Positions 1-8,429 are shown, numbered from the stretch's first letter. The stretch is DNA of 64,000 bases from Clostridium_AD sp050717635 (GCF_050717635.1 NZ_JBOITO010000025.1:1-64000); one strand, 5' to 3'. Notes: generated by a model from the sequence alone, not told the origin. Translations and numbers: made by a program.

Positions 1-1
1 T

Positions 2-103
2 GCGTTTGAATGTTATACACCTGAGGAATTTGACAAGAAGAGTGGTAGTCCTATTGTTCTATGCCCAGAATGTGATGCAAATATGATAATCAAAGGACGA
101 TGA
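2..103 (+). CDS. C-terminal end of a zinc-ribbon-like protein (partial)
   Basis: The window opens inside this gene: one frame reads 33 codons to a TGA at 101-103. The fragment contains CPEC plus an upstream lone Cys (ECYTPEEF), consistent with a small zinc-ribbon or cysteine-rich tail. The start and most of the protein lie outside the window, so no function can be given. A perfect inverted repeat overlaps the stop codon and may act as a terminator. Confidence 0.5.
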   Translation, partial: AFECYTPEEFDKKSGSPIVLCPECDANMIIKGR

Positions 104-116
104 GATTATCATATTT
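79..116 (+). terminator. Hairpin around the stop codon of the partial gene
   Basis: Perfect 13-bp inverted repeat (AAATATGATAATC and its complement) with a 12-nt loop that contains the TGA stop. There is no long T-tract, so it may be a transcript-stabilising hairpin rather than a strong terminator. Confidence 0.4.
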
Positions 117-350
117 GCTTGGCATAAAGGTTTTTACTCGACCGTAGGGAGATTTTGTTCTTTTCACTTTGCTCCTTTTAATTATTTGGTAATCAAAGGT
201 GCAAAGCCTATTTTGTATTAGACGATATTAGTATTACCTCCACACAAGGAATCATCTATAAATACACTCATAGACCTTGCACGGAGTAAAATGGATGTTG
301 GATACATTATTATATATAACATAATTTCACCTGCTTTCGTTTTATTTAAC

Positions 351-386
351 AATTTTAAGGGGATTAATCCCCTTAAAATTATTTTA
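351..386. terminator. Bidirectional terminator hairpin
   Basis: Perfect palindrome AATTTTAAGGGGATT/AATCCCCTTAAAATT followed by a T-rich run on the plus strand. It overlaps the stop codon of the minus-strand hydrolase gene, so it probably ends that transcript. The stretch 117-350 holds no other feature I can support. Confidence 0.6.
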
Positions 387-1749
387 TTTTTGTTTCCTTC
401 AATACCGTATTTATCATTAAGTAAACTAACTTGTCTGGCTCGTTCCTCCATATTTCGTGTCCGGAGTGTTCAAACCAAATAAACTCTTTATGTGGAGCTT
501 CTATTGCATTAAAATACTCCTGCGCCATTTCTGGTGATGCGTTGATATCGTAGCGACCCATCATAAAGTAAATAGGAACATCTAATTTTATAGCTTGCTT
601 GCTTAGATCTATATCATACAACTGTGGATAGACTTGATTGAATGTAGTAACCAAACCAAGCGCCCAACTTACTTTATCGTACAAACCATATTCAGGACCT
701 CCAATTTCGCCTAGTGTATTATAACCCGCATTCTCGATTTCAGGGTTTTTTGCCATATATTTACTCAAATACTGTGAGAGGGTACTAAATTTCCAAACCA
801 TTCCTTTACCATAGTATGGGGGCAGACCTTGATTTTCCATTTTATTAATTTGTTCTGTATCTCCCCTTTCATTTGCTAGCTTGAGCACTAGATCGTACAT
901 ATGAAGATCGGTTTCAACGAATTCGACCATCGGAGCGGTACCAACAAAGGCAGAAAATAGTTCTGGGGAGTTTTGTACAAGGAGTATTCCGAGTGCACTC
1001 CCCCACGATTCACCAAGTATATATATTTTTTCCTGGTTAAATCTTTTGCATAGATACTTTGTTAGTTCATGACCATCGGAAATGTATCTCTGCGGGGTAA
1101 TTGATTTAAGTGGTATAGCATCCATTGACTTACCCGACCCTGGTTGATCCCAGTTAACAACCACATAATCATCTTCAAGCTTTATTAATTCTTCTCTAGT
1201 TGCGGCTAGCTGCGATCCACCTGGCCCACCAGCTAGGAAAAGTAGTACCGGATTATTCTTGTTTTTCCCGCGGATAGTTATCCACTGCTCACTGTCACCT
1301 AAAGTTACTTTTTCCAAAGTAGCAATGCTGCCCGCGAGTGGTTTCCCATTGTCAGAAAGTATAGGTGGAGTGTATGCCATCCATTGGCTACATACTACAG
1401 AAATAACATTTACAAACACTAATATTAATATTAATATTAACTGCTTGCGTAATTTTAAAAGCCAAGGTGTTATTCTTGCTCTTGTTCGTGTACAGATAGC
1501 AATAACTAATGTAATCAAACTTGAAACTAAAAGAGTTACTATTGCTAAAACCAAAGAAAGAATCAATATAAAAGCAAACCCAAATTCTATAGGAACAGTT
1601 TTCATCGTTAGCATAAGATGTGGACGTATAAAAATAACGTATGCAGCTATTATAACGACACCAATTAGTGGTATAAGAAACCATATCTTACGAAACCAAT
1701 TGCGTTTCAAACCTTGAAGAATTGTTTCTTTTTTTAATGTGTCTTTCAT
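379..1749 (-). CDS. Membrane-anchored alpha/beta hydrolase, prolyl aminopeptidase-like
   Basis: 456 residues. The first ~125 residues hold several hydrophobic segments (about 22-41, 55-86 and 103-123), so the enzyme is probably tethered to the membrane. The rest is an alpha/beta hydrolase: oxyanion motif GGPGG near 174-178 (the usual leading His of HGGPG is Ala here), nucleophile elbow GESWG with Ser248, Asp401 in GRYD and His431 in HSGHE form the expected triad. This pattern matches the S33 prolyl iminopeptidase group; the true substrate is unknown. RBS AAGGGGG sits just upstream of the ATG. It is the last gene of a probable operon with the lipoprotein, methyltransferase and two-component genes, all on the same strand with gaps of 36-78 nt. 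Confidence 0.8.
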   Translation of the reverse strand: MKDTLKKETILQGLKRNWFRKIWFLIPLIGVVIIAAYVIFIRPHLMLTMKTVPIEFGFAFILILSLVLAIVTLLVSSLITLVIAICTRTRARITPWLLKLRKQLILILILVFVNVISVVCSQWMAYTPPILSDNGKPLAGSIATLEKVTLGDSEQWITIRGKNKNNPVLLFLAGGPGGSQLAATREELIKLEDDYVVVNWDQPGSGKSMDAIPLKSITPQRYISDGHELTKYLCKRFNQEKIYILGESWGSALGILLVQNSPELFSAFVGTAPMVEFVETDLHMYDLVLKLANERGDTEQINKMENQGLPPYYGKGMVWKFSTLSQYLSKYMAKNPEIENAGYNTLGEIGGPEYGLYDKVSWALGLVTTFNQVYPQLYDIDLSKQAIKLDVPIYFMMGRYDINASPEMAQEYFNAIEAPHKEFIWFEHSGHEIWRNEPDKLVYLMINTVLKETKIK

Positions 1750-1785
1750 TATATCCCCCTTAAAACAATTTAATGTTTTTTTAAT

Positions 1786-2109
1786 TTATTTTTTAAATAA
1801 AATTTCTATACTATAGCTACTTAATTCCTCTTTGTTTTGAATTATCCTCAAATAAATATCTCGCTTTTTATAATATTTCTTAACTATTAGTGCATATTTT
1901 TCTGCAAGATCTTCTGTAGTTGTAAAGTCTACATTACTATTAAGAATAACACCCACCTTAACTGAGTTCTTGTAAGTATTAATAGATATATCCATTACTC
2001 CAGGTTCCATTTTGATTTCTTTTACTGTATCACTTAAATTACAACCTGTAAAAACTATTAAAACCATTGCTATTAGAATTGAATAAACATACTTTTTTTT
2101 AGTTCTCAT
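1786..2109 (-). CDS. Small predicted lipoprotein
   Basis: 107 residues. A basic N-terminus and hydrophobic stretch end in a lipobox (FTGC, Cys23), so the mature protein should be lipid-anchored on the outer face of the membrane. No known domain recognised; the body is short, charged and probably beta-rich. A good RBS (AAAGGAG) lies 9 nt before the ATG. It sits between the ICMT-like methyltransferase and the hydrolase on the same strand and is probably co-transcribed with them. Confidence 0.65.
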   Translation of the reverse strand: MRTKKKYVYSILIAMVLIVFTGCNLSDTVKEIKMEPGVMDISINTYKNSVKVGVILNSNVDFTTTEDLAEKYALIVKKYYKKRDIYLRIIQNKEELSSYSIEILFKK

Positions 2110-2162
2110 AATTATAGAGCTCCTTTAAATTGATTTTTTTATACACACAATTCATTTACATT

Positions 2163-2825
2163 TTAAAAGATAAATGGAATGAACATCTTTGTATTTTTCA
2201 TATAATCGCTATATTCCACACCAAATTCAATGAGCATATTTTGTTCCTCCCGTTTTGCGAGACGGACATACATTACTATCATTAATGGAGACAGTGCAAG
2301 CATCGGTAATGTTGCCCAATCTGCCATCATCCCAAAAGACAAAAGTAGCAGACCAGTGTACTGTGGATGACGAATGAATCTATATACACCACTTATCACA
2401 AGGGACCCTGTTCCTTTTTCCTTTGACCAGTATTTACTGTAAATATAGTACCAACCATTTACTATAAGCAATAATGCAACTATAATACATATAAAATTGA
2501 TATACATACCAAGAAAACCAATTGATCCAACTAATGTATGTCCCCACAGAATGCCTTCTGGTAGGTTTTTTCCTACAATCCATGAAATAACATACATACT
2601 AAATGGTATGCCATGCATCTCAAAAGCAAAAGCTATTAAAAAAGCAATATAAATTCCTCTAGGACTTTTGTCCATCTTTTTATAAAAAGGTACAAATAAA
2701 AGCACCGCACTATATATCGAAACAAAGAACAAGACTCCTAACCAATTATAAAAATGACTTTCTAATGTCTCTATAGCTGATACACCCCTCTCTATATTTG
2801 TACAGGAAACAGAAAACAGCCCCAT
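2163..2825 (-). CDS. Isoprenylcysteine/phospholipid methyltransferase-family membrane protein
   Basis: 220 residues with about five hydrophobic segments. The C-terminal half holds the family signature RHPQYTG at about 152-158 followed by a hydrophobic helix and an EE...FG.EY..Y element, as in ICMT/PEMT-type integral-membrane methyltransferases that use SAM. In bacteria the substrates of this family are mostly unknown; lipid or small hydrophobic thiol/amine methylation is the usual guess. RBS AAAGGG precedes the ATG. It follows the histidine kinase by 78 nt and precedes the lipoprotein by 53 nt on the same strand. Confidence 0.75.
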   Translation of the reverse strand: MGLFSVSCTNIERGVSAIETLESHFYNWLGVLFFVSIYSAVLLFVPFYKKMDKSPRGIYIAFLIAFAFEMHGIPFSMYVISWIVGKNLPEGILWGHTLVGSIGFLGMYINFICIIVALLLIVNGWYYIYSKYWSKEKGTGSLVISGVYRFIRHPQYTGLLLLSFGMMADWATLPMLALSPLMIVMYVRLAKREEQNMLIEFGVEYSDYMKNTKMFIPFIF

Positions 2826-2903
2826 TTCGTACCCTTTCCATTATTATAGCAAGGTATACTTAACTAGGACTGCATTAAATCTTATATATTTCTTAAATCA
2901 ATC

Positions 2904-4310
2904 TTAAATCCTTTGCATATTAATAACAAACTCACACCCACAGTTGACCTCTGTTTTTACACAAATACTGCCTCCATGTGTTTCGATAATTTTTTTAACA
3001 ATAGCAAGTCCTAGACCTGTGCCACCGGTTTGTGAGTTTCTTGCAATATCGACCCTTACAAACGGTTGAAATATATCCTTTGCAATTTCTGTAGGTATTC
3101 CAATGCCATTATCCTTGAAGATTATAACAACTCCACCATCTTGTTCAAATAAGCGGATTATTAATAACGTTCCTTTTGTGTTATATTTTAGTGCATTGTC
3201 AACGAGATTTTGTATCACTCTGCTCATCTGTTTTAAATCAATCTCAATCAAGATTTCTTTTTCTGGTATTTCAAAATCATATGCAAATCCAGCCTTATCC
3301 AAGTTGTTTATGAAAAACCCTAGTTCTTCCCTCATATATTCACATATATCAACACTTGTTTTATTCAATGAATATTCGGAGCTTTCCATTCTAGACAATT
3401 CAAATAGGTCATTAACTAAATTGTTTGCTCTCAAGCTATTTTCATATATTATTTTCATGTATGCAGCGTGTTCTTGTTTTGATAAATCGAGTTTGTTAAA
3501 ACTGAATTCTGCATAACCCATAATGCTTGCGATAGGGTTTTTAAGATCATGAGAGATATCAAGTATTAGCCTTTTGCGATTTTCTTCTGACTGTTTTCTT
3601 AGATGTATTTCTTTCTGAATTTGTTCTGCCATTTCATTAAATATATATTCTAATTCTCCAAACTCATTTTTTAAATTAAGATCAACTCTTGATGTATAAT
3701 CCCCATCTTTGAGCCGACTTGCACTGTTGCAAAGTTTTTTTAAGGGATTTATAATACTTATAGATGTTAGCTTAGAATATATTACAGTGCATATTGAAAG
3801 CAGTATAAGGTAAAACAGAATAACAGCAATAACGACACCAATTGTTGCATGTTTATCTGCTGAATCAATATCTTTGTTGTATGCGAAATCCATACCAATT
3901 CTGATAGAAGTCGGAAACGTCACTACTAACCAAAATTGCTCTCTAGAATTGAATTCAATACTATAGCTGTAGTCTATTCCTATACTTTTACTCTTTATTA
4001 AAAAATCTGTGAATTCTGATGTGGTAAGTTTATCTTTTGAAATAGTGTTAATGCCTGTTGTATGTATAATTTCATAATTAGTATCAACTACCTGTACACC
4101 ACCGCCGTTATTTATAACCTGCGAAGTGTCAATGTTTTTGTAGTCATCCTGCATTAGGCTTTCTGCAGTATAATTATTCTTAACAAGGTTCTTTGATATA
4201 ACATCACTTGCAAAACTCAAAAGCATAAATGCAGATATGGCTACAATAATAGATATAATAAACATAAGTGCATAGTTAGCCAAAAATCGGCTTTCTATTT
4301 TACTTTTCAT
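2904..4310 (-). CDS. Sensor histidine kinase
   Basis: 468 residues. Transmembrane helix at about 12-34, an extracytoplasmic sensor domain of ~125 residues, second helix at ~157-179, HAMP linker, then DHp domain with the phospho-acceptor in DISHDLKNP (His254) and an HATPase domain with NLVDNALKYN (N box), DNGIGI (G1) and GTGLGLAIV (G2). All catalytic motifs are intact. The ATG overlaps the response regulator stop by 4 nt (ATGA), so the two are translationally coupled. The signal sensed is not evident from sequence; the downstream membrane and lipoprotein genes suggest an envelope cue. Confidence 0.93.
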   Translation of the reverse strand: MKSKIESRFLANYALMFIISIIVAISAFMLLSFASDVISKNLVKNNYTAESLMQDDYKNIDTSQVINNGGGVQVVDTNYEIIHTTGINTISKDKLTTSEFTDFLIKSKSIGIDYSYSIEFNSREQFWLVVTFPTSIRIGMDFAYNKDIDSADKHATIGVVIAVILFYLILLSICTVIYSKLTSISIINPLKKLCNSASRLKDGDYTSRVDLNLKNEFGELEYIFNEMAEQIQKEIHLRKQSEENRKRLILDISHDLKNPIASIMGYAEFSFNKLDLSKQEHAAYMKIIYENSLRANNLVNDLFELSRMESSEYSLNKTSVDICEYMREELGFFINNLDKAGFAYDFEIPEKEILIEIDLKQMSRVIQNLVDNALKYNTKGTLLIIRLFEQDGGVVIIFKDNGIGIPTEIAKDIFQPFVRVDIARNSQTGGTGLGLAIVKKIIETHGGSICVKTEVNCGCEFVINMQRI

Positions 4311-5011
4311 AAGCTAACCTCGCTATTTTTATGGAATTTATATCCAATACCACGAATAGTTTTTACATATTCCGGATTCCTTGGATCAGTTTCAATCTTA
4401 TTTCTGATATGGCTTATATGAACCATGATGGTGTTATCGTCGCAATATATATCCTCATCCCATACCGCCTTGTATAACTGCTTCTTAGTAAAAGCCCTTT
4501 CAGGATTCTCCATCAGGTGCTTAAGTAGCAAGTACTCTTTTGCATTAAGTTCCACCAGTACATCCTTTTTATAGACGCAGCACGCGTCTTTATCTAGGCG
4601 CAAACTACCATACTCTATTTTGGAGAAGACTTGCACATTTTTGGAAGAGTATTCAAGACTGCGTCTTAGCTGCGCTCCAACTCTCGCAAGTAGCTCAGCC
4701 ATACTAAATGGTTTTACAAGGTAATCATCCGCACCAATTCCAAGTCCTAAAATCTTGTCCATATCATTATCTCTAGCAGTGAGAAATATGATAGGTATAT
4801 TGCTTGTTAAACGGATTTTTCGCAGCAGATTAAAACCATCAAGTCTAGGCATCATAACGTCAAGTATGGCAAGATCAATGACTTTGTTTTGTAAGACATC
4901 TAAAGCATCTATACCATCCTTAGCAGTAAATACATAGTACCCCTCCTGCTCAAGCTGTAGCTTTAAAAGATTTCTGATGTCCTTCTCATCTTCTGCAATT
5001 AATACGTTCAA
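4307..5011 (-). CDS. OmpR/PhoB-family response regulator
   Basis: 234 residues from a TTG start at 5011, chosen because GGAAG lies 9 nt upstream and the protein then begins directly with the receiver domain (VLIAEDE). An ATG at 5044 is possible but has no ribosome site. Receiver: acidic pair E7-D8, phospho-acceptor Asp51 in LDVMMP, Lys100 in VKPF. The C-terminal winged helix (about 130-230) contains the usual recognition-helix and TIRGIGYKF wing. First gene of the minus-strand block; its stop overlaps the kinase start. Confidence 0.93.
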   Translation of the reverse strand: MNVLIAEDEKDIRNLLKLQLEQEGYYVFTAKDGIDALDVLQNKVIDLAILDVMMPRLDGFNLLRKIRLTSNIPIIFLTARDNDMDKILGLGIGADDYLVKPFSMAELLARVGAQLRRSLEYSSKNVQVFSKIEYGSLRLDKDACCVYKKDVLVELNAKEYLLLKHLMENPERAFTKKQLYKAVWDEDIYCDDNTIMVHISHIRNKIETDPRNPEYVKTIRGIGYKFHKNSEVSL

Positions 5012-5210
5012 AAAAAACCACTTCCTTATTATGTATTTTACCAAAACTGAATTATGTGCTGTGATAACTTACTTTATATATTCTGTGTTTTAGTTATTAC
5101 TAAGTATACCATAATATTCAAATTAATTATTATAATGCCTAAATCCCGGGGAGACCTCTCAAAAGGTACCTTGGTTTTTTTAAGTTTTTGAAAAATTTTA
5201 GCACACACTC

Positions 5211-5267
5211 TTGACAACTGATAATAAGTATGAAATTATATTACTAGACAAACAGACAGTCAGTCTA
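5211..5267 (+). promoter_or_regulatory. Promoter and TetR-type operator of the tetR gene
   Basis: TTGACA at 5211-5216 with an AT-rich -10 (TATATT, 5237-5242) at a long 20-nt spacing. Immediately downstream is an inverted repeat TAGAC...GTCTA (5245-5267) with an inner AGAC-N5-GTCT, the layout of an autoregulatory TetR operator. The -10 assignment is uncertain. Confidence 0.5.
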
Positions 5268-5285
5268 CTACGAGGAGACATAAAA

Positions 5286-5933
5286 ATGAGAATAGTAAAA
5301 GAAGCTGAAGAGCGCAGAAATGAAATACTTGACGCAGCCGATAATCTTTTCGGTCATAAGGGCTTTGACGGTACAAGTACAAACAATATTCTCGAACAAG
5401 TTGGTATTGCGCGGGGAACGCTGTATTATCATTTCAAATCCAAGGAGGATATATTGGACGCGCTGATTGAGAGGTATAATGTCCGTGTTTTAGGCGCGGC
5501 GCAGGATATCGCTGCAGACAAGAGCATACCTGTAAATGAGCGCATTATCCGCGTTGTAATGGCACTGAACATAAGCGGCGGGAACGGCAAGGAAATTATA
5601 GATCAAATTCATAAACCGCAGAACGCGCTTATGCATGCGAAAATACAAAAGGTAATATTAAGCGGAGTTACGCCTATACTGACAGGAATAATACGCGAGG
5701 GCATTGAACAGGGACTATTCAGCACGCCGCACCCCTATGAATGCATGGAAATGATTGTGGTATATACAAATACTGTTTTTGATGATGATATGGTTAAAAT
5801 GACAAGGGATGAGAACGCTTTACGTATGCAAGCATTTGTTTTCAACGCAGAAAGGCTACTCGGTGCTGAAAGCGGAAGTTTTATGAAAGTTATGCAGATG
5901 TTTGGCAGCGGAAATGGCAACAGCAATGAATAA
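5286..5933 (+). CDS. TetR/AcrR-family transcriptional regulator
   Basis: 215 residues from ATG 5286, chosen for the GAGGAG site 7 nt upstream; an in-frame start further up (5211) overlaps the promoter and is unlikely. N-terminal helix-turn-helix with the typical YYHFKSKEDI ending at about residue 56, followed by a ligand-binding helical domain with no recognisable specificity. Its codon use is visibly richer in G and C than all neighbours, a sign of recent transfer. TetR repressors usually sit beside the transporter or enzyme they control; here no such gene follows, only a MITE-like element, so it may regulate itself or a distant gene. Confidence 0.88.
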   Translation: MRIVKEAEERRNEILDAADNLFGHKGFDGTSTNNILEQVGIARGTLYYHFKSKEDILDALIERYNVRVLGAAQDIAADKSIPVNERIIRVVMALNISGGNGKEIIDQIHKPQNALMHAKIQKVILSGVTPILTGIIREGIEQGLFSTPHPYECMEMIVVYTNTVFDDDMVKMTRDENALRMQAFVFNAERLLGAESGSFMKVMQMFGSGNGNSNE

Positions 5934-5965
5934 ATCGTAAAAATCCTAGGGGGGAGAATCTAATA

Positions 5966-6230
5966 GGTAGTTTTACCTATCCCGCCAAAAAAGTATATTA
6001 GGGGCAAAAGATATTATTAATACGGATTTTAGGTGTTTTGAAATTTACACAATATACTTATGTAACTTTCGCTTTCCTTATTTGGCAACGATTTTGAATG
6101 TTTTATATGAAAATCATAAATTGAATGTTACTTAATACTGATAATTGATATTGTTATGTAACATAATTTCTATTTTGATTCTATTAAATATGCTAATATA
6201 CATTTTTGGCGGGTAAGGTAAAAACACCCA
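5966..6230. mobile_element. MITE-like element with long imperfect terminal inverted repeats
   Basis: The sequence 5971-6001 is repeated in inverted orientation at 6193-6223 with 28 of 31 positions identical; weaker similarity extends about five bases further out at each end. The 265-bp body has no ORF. TAATA occurs immediately outside both ends (5961-5965 and 6231-6235) and may be a target-site duplication. This is the architecture of a non-autonomous transposon. I could not assign the parent transposase family. Confidence 0.6.
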
Positions 6231-6303
6231 TAATAAAAAATGGTCAAAAATAACAGGGTATCCATTACATTTAATTAGAAATGCAGCTCATTTTTCAAAT
6301 GGT

Positions 6304-6597
6304 ATGTATGGTAGAAAATATAACGGCTTATATGGATATGATAGGGAAGAGCTATTAAAGATGATAGATAAAATAGAAAAGTATTATGCAGAATATTATG
6401 TCATATCACATGAGCCAGTATGCGATAGGAAAGAGATAAGTGATTTTTGGGAATTACTACGAACTACAGCACAGATAGCCTGTGAGGTCACTTCTGCTAA
6501 ACATGCAATTAGGCTATTTATGAATAAATTTAATAGGGAACCTTCTGAAAATGAGAAATCTTATATAGAGGGCTTTATAAATGCTAATAAAGCATAA
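6304..6597 (+). CDS. Hypothetical protein, probably 5'-truncated
   Basis: 97 residues from ATG 6304, but no ribosome site precedes that codon and the frame stays open upstream to 6217, into the right end of the MITE-like element. The upstream codons read as plausible protein (WSKITGYP, then HLIRNAAHFSNG), so the gene has most likely lost its 5' end at the element. The visible part is mostly helical and contains a lone Cys-rich segment. I do not recognise the family. The ASCH gene follows 62 nt downstream. Confidence 0.45.
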   Translation: MYGRKYNGLYGYDREELLKMIDKIEKYYAEYYVISHEPVCDRKEISDFWELLRTTAQIACEVTSAKHAIRLFMNKFNREPSENEKSYIEGFINANKA

Positions 6598-6659
6598 TGT
6601 TAGATAGTCTACATCTATAGAAAAACATTGAAATAAATTTATTAAAGGAGAAGAGAATC

Positions 6660-7067
6660 ATGAAAATATATGAAAATATATCATCCTTTGGTTGGGATGG
6701 AGATAATGGAATTGGAGAAATGTTAATTCAACAAATTATTGATAGAGTAAAAACAGCAACTTGCAGTTTTAAAATACTTTATGAAGAACACGAATTAAAT
6801 GAGGTATATGAAACAAAAGGTAAAATGGTAACTGTAGTTAATAATCAGGAAGAACCTAAATGTAATATTAGAATCATAGATGTTTTCGAAACAACTTTTG
6901 GAGATCCAGATATCAGACTTGTAAGAGGAGAAGGAGATGGTGAAGAAGTTCAAAAGTTTCAAGGTGACCACAGAACTGCATGGAATAATACGGTAAAGGA
7001 TATTCAATTAACAGATGATGAAATACTTATAGTAGAGTTATTTGAGCTTGTTGAAGTACTGGAATAG
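6660..7067 (+). CDS. ASCH-domain protein
   Basis: 135 residues with an AAAGGAGAAG ribosome site. The core matches the ASCH pattern: KTATCSFK near the start, a central beta segment with IRIIDVFET, then RLVRGEGDG and an HRTAW segment. ASCH domains are PUA-like beta-barrels thought to bind RNA or modified nucleotides; some have nuclease or amidohydrolase activity. The exact substrate is unknown. It stands alone in a decayed accessory region between the truncated ORF and the coiled-coil gene. Confidence 0.75.
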   Translation: MKIYENISSFGWDGDNGIGEMLIQQIIDRVKTATCSFKILYEEHELNEVYETKGKMVTVVNNQEEPKCNIRIIDVFETTFGDPDIRLVRGEGDGEEVQKFQGDHRTAWNNTVKDIQLTDDEILIVELFELVEVLE

Positions 7068-7089
7068 AATTATTCAATAAGAGGTTGAT

Positions 7090-7164
7090 ATGTCCACATA
7101 TATCGTTTTAAATAAGCGGAAAACATATCCCATTAATAAAAAACTCCTTTCAGAATTGGCTTAA
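7090..7164 (+). CDS. Possible 24-residue small ORF
   Basis: ATG with GAGG 5 nt upstream, reading MSTYIVLNKRK and ending in LLSELA before TAA. A second frame over the same DNA reads ...NWLKKTGGAGGNCPPLAL to a stop, and the third leads into the coiled-coil gene. Three partly protein-like frames in ~90 nt suggest a decayed gene junction rather than a functional peptide. Confidence 0.2.
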   Translation: MSTYIVLNKRKTYPINKKLLSELA

Positions 7165-7172
7165 AAAAACAG

Positions 7173-8075
7173 GTGGCGCAGGAGGAAACTGTCCACCACT
7201 TGCACTATAGTTTTTTAAGTAAAGACACTACTATTATCCAAGCTAATTTAGATGCAATACTAAATTCTTTTATAAGTATTGCAGATGGCAGCAACACTTT
7301 AATAGGAAATAAAAATGCAGAGCTTGAAGAATTAAAGAATAAATATAAAAATATGTTATCAGATAAAAAAAGTAGTATTACACAACAAAAGGAAGAATTA
7401 CAAAAGGTTTACGGAGATTTACTCGTAGTACAAAAAGATAGCAAGGAGAGCAGTGATGAATTACTAAGCATTAGAATTGATCATAGCAAACAAATGGAGC
7501 GATTAGAGGGTAATATAAAGGATAAGAATTTAATTGTAGAAGAATATAAAAATAAGAACGATATGTTGCTGAGTGATTTACAAGAATATAAACAATATAA
7601 GATTGAATTGGAAGGGTATAAGAAGTTGCTTTCGGATGCTCAGGCCAGAAACATAGATAAAGATAATATCATTAGGGATAATGATTATAATGTTAACCAG
7701 TTGAATAAGAGCATTGAGAAGCTATCTAAAGATAATCAAAAGGAATTAGAAACATTAAAAAAAGAATATCAATTAAATATAAGATTAGAAGTTGCAAAAG
7801 TAAAAGAAGAATTAAATAACAAATTTAGCCAGGAACAATTCAAACATAATAAAGAGATAGAGGAATATCAAAGTAAATATAAAGAATTATTAGAAAAACT
7901 GGAGAAGAAGAGAACAATTCCAAAAGATACCCCCAAAGTTATTAAAAAGAACAATGTAGTTACCAAAAGGGGAATAGATGAAAAGAAAATCGAGGGTGTA
8001 AATTATTTTGTGTATTCTCTTTCTTTAAGCAAAATAATTGAACTATTTAATTATAAAAAAAAAATGTTAATATAG
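7173..8075 (+). CDS. Long coiled-coil protein of unknown function
   Basis: 300 residues. From about residue 45 to 240 the sequence is a nearly unbroken heptad-type, Glu/Lys/Gln/Leu-rich coiled coil without Pro or Cys; the C-terminal 50 residues are basic and less regular. The start is uncertain: GTG 7173 has no ribosome site, while AGGAGG at 7180-7185 lies 14 nt before an in-frame TTG at 7200. The end is also doubtful because the last codons follow a run of ten A; one more A would extend the frame to 8137. No enzymatic domain is visible. It could be a scaffold, a plasmid/phage-type DNA-binding coiled coil, or a remnant of either. Confidence 0.55.
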   Translation: MAQEETVHHLHYSFLSKDTTIIQANLDAILNSFISIADGSNTLIGNKNAELEELKNKYKNMLSDKKSSITQQKEELQKVYGDLLVVQKDSKESSDELLSIRIDHSKQMERLEGNIKDKNLIVEEYKNKNDMLLSDLQEYKQYKIELEGYKKLLSDAQARNIDKDNIIRDNDYNVNQLNKSIEKLSKDNQKELETLKKEYQLNIRLEVAKVKEELNNKFSQEQFKHNKEIEEYQSKYKELLEKLEKKRTIPKDTPKVIKKNNVVTKRGIDEKKIEGVNYFVYSLSLSKIIELFNYKKKMLI

Positions 8076-8209
8076 TTGATGAATGTTGTTACTTTAGCAT
8101 TACTTTTCAGTATATTATTTCCAGCCTTACCTATTAATATACCATCTATATATCAGATAAGTGCAGTGCTGAGAAGTAATTTGATCAGTTATTGATGAAT
8201 CATACATTA

Positions 8210-8240
8210 ACGGACGACCTTTGGGTGGTCCGTTTTACTT
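8210..8240 (+). terminator. Terminator downstream of the coiled-coil gene
   Basis: Stem ACGGACGACC paired with GGTGGTCCGT (one mismatch), followed by TTTT. Placed after the coiled-coil gene on the same strand. Confidence 0.6.
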
Positions 8241-8429
8241 GTTTAGCTTAACAAAACAAACGATACTCCTTAGGGGGGTATGAAGAACATAGCTGTCACC
8301 AGAAGCAATAGGAAATTTCTAATTTTCCATATATGAAAGTTCCGAATCTTATTTTGGAACTTGAACTTAGGTGTATTTAAAGCATTTTATTGAGTATTTT
8401 AGAGGCATATGGTAAGCTAATCTTAAAAT

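Noticed and set aside
3103..3516. Open frames on the opposite strand of the kinase, atp, secA and other genes
   Set aside because: They are shadows of strong coding genes without ribosome sites or protein-like composition.
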